NCBI RefSeq assembly: GCF_000611645.1
Contig: NW_014013599.1
Location: 5,837-21,216, forward strand
Direction of reading: 5' to 3'
Source of the DNA: Monoraphidium neglectum
Taxonomy: Eukaryota > Chlorophyta > Chlorophyceae > Sphaeropleales > Selenastraceae
Length of the DNA: 15,380 nt
The position numbers and the translations under genes are program-made. How positions within the stretch are numbered: the first letter of the stretch is position 1; the number at the start of each line of letters is the position of its first letter. The notes beneath the pieces were generated by a model. It searched no databases and had not been told where the DNA came from. It saw only the letters and a list, made by a program, of their open reading frames with translations. This document shows positions 10,209 through 15,380 of the stretch, piece by piece.

Positions 10209-10271
10209 CTGCCGCAGTGCTGCCAGCTCCTGCCGCAGTGCTACCAGCTCCTGCCGCAGTGCTACCAGCTG
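10209..10271 (-). repeat. Three tandem 21-bp units encoding a coiled-coil heptad
   Basis: Three back-to-back 21-bp units (10209-10229, 10230-10250, 10251-10271) differ from one another at one or two positions. On the coding strand they give repeated seven-residue units of the form QELVALR / QELAALR, with Leu spaced as in a coiled coil. The period equals one heptad, so copy-number change keeps the helix register. Confidence 0.9.
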
Positions 10272-10409
10272 CTGCTGCACGAGCATACGCTCGTGGGGTT
10301 CCTGCACATCTTTGAGTACACCCTCCTTTTCAACAACAACCTGATTCACTTTTGCGATCTCCTGTTGAACTCCTTCGATCGCCTGTTCAACACTGTTTGC
10401 CATCGCGTC

Positions 10410-10615
10410 CTGCAGGAGAGACTGCAGTGGTCTAGGATGAGACGGCCAAGGCGTGCGCAACACTGCCACTATGGCTGATGGGACAGGATGTTGCTGCTTG
10501 AGGCCCCCCTGCAGCAGGGAGCAGCCATCAAAGGAGATGGGAGACGCATGCCAACCAAGCCCAGTGCTTCGCGCCAGCACCGCGCCGATATCCAGGACCC
10601 AGTCTATGGCCTTAC
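10410..10615 (-). other. Probable 5'-UTR intron of the CRN-RHS gene
   Basis: A strong donor (CCAG|GTAAGG on the minus strand at 10610-10615) pairs with a pyrimidine-rich acceptor CTCTCCTGCAG, six bases before the ATG. The frame upstream of the donor is open, but its phase does not join the coding exon, so the intron best fits the untranslated leader. Sequence from 10616 to about 10980 would then be the first non-coding exon and promoter. Confidence 0.5.
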
Positions 10616-10979
10616 CTGGTAGCGATGGAAGCACTCCTGAGCGCGCAGCCTCCTTCGCAGACAGGCTGCACCGTGAAAAATGGACAGGGTTGGTCGAGAA
10701 GCCCCAGACGAGCTGCTCAAAGCTTCCAGGGGGCTCAGCGCTGAGACTGTGCCGTCGTTTAGTCGTATGCCGTGTTACCACTCGCCGGAACGGCCAAAGC
10801 TGTGCACAGCGTGGCGAAGCCTGGAGGTGCAAGCCACTGAAACCGAGCTCCGCTCCTCGTTGGGCCGCGGCGTGCCAATATTGACACTTCCAGGACTCTG
10901 CGTATATCTGATCTAGCCGGCGACGCACCTTCTTGGCAAAGATGGGCGAGTACAGGGCAGTCGGCTGGAGTGCGGTCAA

Positions 10980-12102
10980 GGTGGGAATATGGCTATCATA
11001 GGCAACGGTGTGTTATGGTAAGCACAGAGATAATTTACCATGTGTACCGACGCGGGGACTCCTAGAAGGGTCTGTGAGTGCCCCCTGGTTTGTTCGCGGT
11101 GAGCCTGCCTGCACCACACCACCAGCCGTTGGCGCGGCCTAGAACCCATTCATCTCATCCACGCGAAACACTTCAGCATTTCTTTTGATTGCACACAGTA
11201 CCATAGCCACCAGGTGCTTTCGCTCACCGGGCAAAACTATTTCTTTGCTGTCCGAATTACGCCTGAGAAAAGGGCCCTGCACAAATTCTTGTTTCATATC
11301 TGTTTTTGATACTCTGGGCCTGATTCCAAAGGGTCTCTTATCGCTCTTATCGCGGGCAAATCGCGGAGCAAGATTTTGCCAAAGCGATAACCGCAATCCA
11401 CCAGCGTGATATCGATCACAACTCCGATAACCCGCATATCAGATGGACCCATTCATATCGATAGGGGTTGAAGATGAACAGGCATTTCAAAAAGAAATGA
11501 AACCCAAGCCCCTCATATGTAGGGCCCTTCAGGCCTTCAAGCAGCCGCGACCAACAACGCACAATTAAAAACCATCATTCGCCCACTACGCACCCCAAAG
11601 CCGCCTTCTGCGCTAAATCACGCTCCCTCCTCGACATGAACGCCAACCAGCCCTCCCAGCAGCCCGCGTCCTCGTTTGGCGAGAATGATCATTCCTAGCT
11701 TCCCAGCACTCGCCACGCTTCCGCCTTGATCAGAGGCCGAATCAGCATTGGCATTCATGTGCTCTAACTTGCAAATGTCCCGCCAGAACGGCTCAGAAGT
11801 ATTTCTATGGTGGGGAAGCCAGGCAGCGAGCACGTTGACAGAGCAGTGCATATAAAACGATCCGTGAAGAACCGCTCCACCGCAAAACGCTGAAATCAAA
11901 ACGAATTTGGTTGCGATTTGAGGAGTTTGCCCCTTTTGACAGGCCCTTTGGAATCATTTCTTGTAAATGCTATTTGCCAGTTGAGACTTTGGCCAGTCAA
12001 CCAAGATCACAGCATGGGCGACTGACGCGAAAATCTCTACATGGTGACGTACCCCACGGCCGCCTGGTGAGCTCAGCCATGCGCGCAACATGATTTCGCC
12101 GT
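10980..12102. other. Lower-GC stretch without a recognised gene
   Basis: Parts of this interval, especially 11161-11600, are near 45% GC, clearly below the surrounding genes. Minus-strand open frames at 11139-11396 (85 codons) and 11618-11899 (93 codons) begin at TTG rather than ATG, and neither matches a family I know. The first ends in a lysine- and arginine-rich segment. A plus-strand frame from the ATG at 11442 runs about 42 codons. These could be remnants of one transferred or mobile sequence, exons of an unknown gene, or non-coding. The right end abuts the second copy of the direct repeat. Confidence 0.4.
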
Positions 12103-12323
12103 TCCCGGGGCTGCAAGAGCGGCTAATGGCTGAGTTGCCGCTGGTGGGGCCGCCCAGCGCGGGCTTTGCGCTGATGCCGCTGCCCAACTACATGCCGCCA
12201 GATGCTCGCAAGCACGCGGCGTGGATGGGGGGCGCGGTGCTGTCGCGGGTGGCGATGCACCAGATGATCACGCCGAACGAGTACTCTCAATTCGGGCCCG
12301 CGGTCGTGGGGCGCATCATATGA
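12103..12323 (+). pseudogene. ARP7 3' fragment (last 71 codons)
   Basis: This fragment repeats the ARP7 C-terminus from PGL to the TGA stop with only two amino-acid changes (Arg to Gln in GLRER, Glu to Gln in EYSEF). It lacks the first 340 or so residues, including both phosphate loops, so it cannot make a working ARP. Flanking sequence happens to supply an in-frame ATG at 12090, giving a 77-codon open frame. Promoter activity is unknown. Confidence 0.92.
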
Positions 12324-12470
12324 CCTCATCAAACTCACCCACAAGGGACTCACTTCATGACTGACTGCCTGCACGCGCAAACAGCCCCCTGCTGCATGCT
12401 CACCCATGAAGGCAGTGTCCCATCCCGCGGCTTGCATCGACCCAAAACCTTTGCTTGTGCATCCGACTAC

Positions 12471-12475
12471 TTACA
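12471..12475 (-). terminator. Possible TGTAA polyadenylation signal for copy B
   Basis: This is the same minus-strand TGTAAG as at 4325-4329, about 205 nt past the copy B stop. It may be conserved only because the block is duplicated. Confidence 0.35.
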
Positions 12476-12680
12476 TGTGTGTTGACAGCGCACAGAATCA
12501 GCGCCGCTGCACGACCCCGCTGAGACATGCGGGCGTTACTCTCTCACACAACAGTAACAGGTGCATAAATGGCAACCCGTCCATTCAACAACACATAACC
12601 TGGGTTTGCATGGCATGATATTCACATCAGCACAATATCCATAGCAGATCACACAGCAATGGCCAGCTCGTGGCTCAGAT

Positions 12681-14092
12681 TCAGCAGCCGCCCGTCTTGG
12701 CCTGCGTATTGCAGAGGGTGACGCATGGGCAGCCGGGTTGTGGTGACGTCAGTCGAGTTACTAACTGTCGAACATTGTGCGAACGCACCCGTTCGCCCCG
12801 CACCAGCCGTGAAATACAAGGGGAGGCCCCACACAGCCCTGCGTGTTAATGGCCTGTGCCCCTGCTTGGCGATGCGTGTGCGCACGTTGGGGATGCCGCA
12901 GGTCTTTAGGAATACGCTGAAGGTGTTGGCATTGAGCCCCGCGATGCCGGCCTTGGAGAGGCGGCCCTCAATGAAGGAGGACACCTGCAGGTTGGAGTTT
13001 GGGCGGGTGAGGGGTGCGACATCAGTGCTGTGGTGTTGGCATAGCACCATTATCTGGCTGCAAGGTCAGAGCCAAGCGGGCATCTAATTGGCTGCTTGAC
13101 GTCATCACCAGTGTGCAGCTCCAAGCAGAAATCCAGAAAATCAACCAAATTTATGTATAGTTATGCTCACTCAGAGGGTCAACTGAGGATTGACCCTCCG
13201 CGGACCGCACCCCACCTCCTTGTCGCAAAGGCAGCCCTGGAAGTTGCCGCCGTTCAGGGTGGCCTTGGTCTGCGGTTTCATCGTGTTCGGAACATTGGGC
13301 AAGACAGGTGAGTGGTGGTGTGTTGCCAGGGCCCGCGCCCCTGGCGGGGGTTGCTGTGCCAGGGCGCGACGCTCCTGGACGCGTCCGGGCAAAGCTTTCA
13401 ACGCCCACACAGCCTGCGTGCATCGCGGCGCCATGTAATCATTATGACCTTGAACAGGCGCTTTCGGAAGGTCCAGCACGTGGCTTGGCAGGCGTCCCAA
13501 CGGGACAGATGCTACCCCCATCAACAAACTACCCACCTCGGCGCAGCACTTCTGCAGGTTGAAGTTGACGCACGAGGGCACGCGCTTCCTGAGGCCGGCC
13601 TCCGCGCCGGCCTGGTTGAAGGACCCAACGCACCGCTTGTAGGCGGGGCTCTGAAGCAGCTCGCGACCTGGAAAAGGTGGAGGTCACAACCGTGTGACGC
13701 GCGCACAGGTGGTTCAGCCGGGAACCGGGGCCAAAGTGTGCTGTGAGCTGCGGGAGGTGGGTAGGTAGTGACAGTTGGGACTGCGCGCTGGAAGACGGCT
13801 GTTGCCGGCCCAAGACCAACTCAGACTGCCGCTTGCAGCCTGCCTCCAGCCAGCTTGCAGCAGACCTCTTGAACCCCCAAACTACCAATTCGGGTCAGTA
13901 GCCAGTCACCCAGCTGCTGCCGAGATCAACCACTGCACGGCGCGCGAGCACCGCTCAGCGGGGCCGAAACTCGCATCGGGTGACTATTGACGGGTACGAA
14001 TCGCCATGTACGGCCAACCGCGCACCGTCTGCGACTGAGGCCACCGCCAGCATGCTCGCGACGGCGATCACGATGATCAGCGTGGACCGCAT
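12681..14092 (-). CDS. Secreted eight-cysteine (LTP-like) protein, copy B, complete
   Basis: The five exons are 14026-14092 (67 nt), 13537-13667 (131), 13216-13269 (54), 12886-12984 (99) and 12681-12701 (21). They join in phases 1, 0, 0, 0 and encode 123 residues. Exon 1 is a clear signal peptide: MRST, a hydrophobic core LIIVIAVASMLAVASVA, and a likely cut near ADG. The mature part of about 100 residues has exactly eight cysteines in the order C-X19-C-X7-CC-X14-CXC-X31-C-X9-C. That is the order of plant lipid-transfer proteins and 2S albumins, though the spacing differs. The AGIAGLN...KTCGIPN stretch around cysteine 7 also recalls the plant GLN...CGV.IP segment. It is likely secreted and disulfide-bonded; the ligand and role are unknown. 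The start is the only ATG that gives the signal peptide. Exons 2-5 lie in the duplicated block, while exon 1 lies outside it. Confidence 0.85.
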
Positions 14093-14763
14093 CTTGCCAG
14101 CACTTCGTGATTTGAGATGGGGTTTGGGTTGGAAAGTGTTTGGATGAATGATTGCATTGCAGACATCTCCCCCTTGTTGAGCACCCGCACGCGCCCGCCC
14201 CGAAGGTGGACCTGCACCCCCTGCATCCCGCAGGATGCAGTGCCGCGAAGTCATGAGTCATTGGCGCAGCATCAACCCCACTTTCTGGCAGGCGGTCTGT
14301 TGCATAGCATAGTTTCCGTATTGAACTCAGCAGCTTCCCATGCGGGTGTGCTAGGTGAGCCGCATGCATGTGGTCTTGCTTCGCTGCCCAATGCTGTGAG
14401 GCTCGCCGGAGCCACCGCAATGTTTTGCACCAACCCCAGTGGCGGTTGTGGGCCTGCGCCTGCACTGCACCTGCCAACACCGCAGCTGGTCACCAGCCTG
14501 CCAAATATGCTTCTTATATGAGATGATCAGGGCACATCCACGAGGTCATGCGACAGCGCGCGGCTGTCCCCCCTCCCATCACAAAAACGCTGTGCAGGCA
14601 CTGCACACCGACTGCCGCAGCTGCATCACACTGCCACAGCTCCAGCACATCTGTCAACACTTGCTGCGTTGTTACCCTTTTGATGGTTTGGGGGCGATAA
14701 TATTATTGCACACCAAAGCTGAATCCGTACAGCAACATCAGCGGCATGCAGCCTGCCCTCAGC
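14093..14763. promoter_or_regulatory. Spacer between copies B and C (promoter of B, 3' region of C)
   Basis: No gene is recognised on either strand. As both flanking genes are on the minus strand, this should carry the promoter and leader of copy B and the 3' UTR of copy C. I see no confident TATA box or TGTAA signal. Confidence 0.45.
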
Positions 14764-15269
14764 TCAGCACCCGCCAGTCTTGGCCTGCGTTTCAAAGCAG
14801 TGCGAGCATTTGCAGGGTGTGTCGATGAACCACAATTGGTTGGAGATGCCACATGCCATGCAGCACCTTTCACGTGCACAATTCCAACTTTGTTGTGACA
14901 GTCACCGCCCCCGCCTGCTGTCTCGCGTTGAGTGATTTGCGCGCGCAACATGTCCGCGCACATTGGGTATGCCGCATCCTCGAAGGAACTGCGCGAATGT
15001 GTCGCTGTTCAGGCCCTGGACACCGGCGCTGGAGATGCGGCCCTCGGCCCACTTCATCACCTGAGGTGAAAATACAGGCGTGAGGCCTTGACAGCATTGG
15101 TACATCGACAGGTCTGAAGCATCACCGCCCCCCCCCCCCAAAGCATTTGGTGGCAGCTTGAAAGAGCTAGCCGTGCACACACACAATAGCAATACGCCGA
15201 CCACCATGAGCGCACCTCGCTGTCACACAGGCAGTTCTTGAACTCGCCACTGTGCATGGCCGATTTCGT
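14764..15269 (-). CDS. Eight-cysteine (LTP-like) protein, copy C, 5' part beyond right edge
   Basis: The exons are 15216-15269 (54 nt), 14962-15060 (99) and 14764-14784 (21). Sizes and phases are the same as exons 3, 4 and 5 of copies A and B. They encode FKNCLCDSE, then AEGRISSAGVQGLNSDTF and RGCGIPN, then AKTGGC and a TGA stop. The cysteines, GLN, CGIPN and the tail AKTGGC are kept, while many other residues differ, so this is an older paralogue than the A/B pair. Exon 2 (first four cysteines) and the signal peptide should lie beyond 15380; nothing in 15270-15380 matches them. This supports a tandem family on one strand. Confidence 0.82.
15128..15139 (+). repeat. C homopolymer (12 nt) in intron 3 of copy C
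   Basis: A run of 12 C lies in the intron between exons 3 and 4 of copy C. Such runs are prone to length error in sequencing. Confidence 0.85.
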
Positions 15270-15380
15270 CTGAGGTGCAGCACCGCCCACGATTGGGATT
15301 GGAGCAATGGCCATGCAGGGTGAGGTGTTGCTTGGGCACGGGCCAGAGCATGGGCGCCATGTATGTGGACGCAAAAGAGA

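Larger units (their letters stand above)
6040..10403 (-). pseudogene. CRN-RHS (Crinkler / retrotransposon-hot-spot-like) NTPase-nuclease, two in-frame TGAs
   Basis: My eight-exon model is 10178-10403, 9864-10042, 9367-9550, 8812-9204, 8486-8615, 8021-8297, 7504-7893 and 6771 down to 6184 or 6040. Phases agree throughout, giving about 788 codons to the first terminal TGA. In order it encodes a coiled coil starting MANSVEQ; a poorly recognised segment (exons 2-3); LYVRTCYRQLF and a P-loop GTPGVGKS; LQFDFRGG; YMPVWSLAELEACR and WFGGSVRRVL, typical of the CRN/RHS NTPase; FASPHAARLVLEAL and LRGVLFEQYSHNVVLQGG at the start of the restriction-like nuclease; a Gln-rich linker; and NNAAWDAV...HFTVSLQHGI and FVVPPEKFDSF. 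A TGA at 8912-8914 falls directly after the P-loop helix, and a second at 6184-6186 precedes a recognisable family tail (VPAQLQSLGQWVMAL) ending at 6040. TGA is a stop in the neighbouring genes, so this is probably decayed. CRN-RHS proteins occur in oomycetes, trypanosomes, fungi and algae; some CRNs are host-targeted effectors. The ATG is the first in frame. Exons 2-3 are tentative. Confidence 0.85.
12103..13818 (+). repeat. Direct-repeat block, right copy
   Basis: This is the 1716-bp counterpart of 3951-5598, in the same orientation. It begins part-way through the ARP7 reading frame and ends in intron 1 of the eight-cysteine gene. It is about 70 bp longer than the left copy, mainly through extra sequence at about 12753-12809 and about 13130-13158, both in introns. 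Confidence 0.95.

Noticed and set aside
1..15380. tRNA, rRNA, CRISPR or bacterial operon features
   Set aside because: None was seen; spliced genes and plant-type families indicate nuclear eukaryotic DNA.

Overview
The window looks like nuclear DNA of a green alga (chlorophyte). It is GC-rich overall, most genes are split by short GT-AG introns of roughly 100-700 nt, and CAG/CTG runs are common. Two genes point to the green lineage: an FtsZ with a plastid-type N-terminal leader, and an actin-related protein closest to plant ARP7. I cannot name the species.

Layout: (1) 234-2043, minus strand: seven exons of plastid-division FtsZ, whose 3' part runs off the left edge. (2) 2044-2932: shared upstream region between the divergent FtsZ and ARP7 genes, including a CAG-rich ARP7 leader. 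(3) 2933-4171, plus: an intronless ARP7-like gene. (4) 4535-5449, minus: 'copy A', exons 2-5 of a small secreted eight-cysteine protein whose first exon I cannot find. (5) 6040-10403, minus: an eight-exon gene of the Crinkler/RHS (CRN-RHS) family, with coiled coil, P-loop NTPase and restriction-like nuclease. Two in-frame TGA codons interrupt otherwise conserved sequence, so it is probably a young pseudogene. (6) About 10980-12100: a lower-GC stretch with no recognised gene. (7) 12103-13818: a direct repeat of 3951-5598, holding the last 71 codons of ARP7 plus eight-cysteine exons 5-2. (8) 12681-14092, minus: 'copy B', the complete eight-cysteine gene with a signal peptide. (9) 14764 onward, minus: 'copy C', a diverged third member with the same exon sizes, cut by the right edge.

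The most notable points are: (a) a tandem family of signal-peptide proteins with the eight-cysteine pattern of plant lipid-transfer proteins (C-C-CC-CXC-C-C), here in an apparent alga, with the last cysteine on a 21-nt microexon; (b) a CRN-RHS gene in a 6.5-kb segment bounded by 1.65-kb direct repeats. The left flank keeps the whole ARP7 gene and the right flank keeps the 5' end of the eight-cysteine gene, so recombination between the repeats would remove the CRN-RHS gene and leave both neighbours intact.

All exon boundaries come from reading GT/AG sites and phase by eye. In the eight-cysteine, FtsZ and CRN-RHS genes, phases agree at every junction I propose. The weakest parts are CRN-RHS exons 2 and 3.
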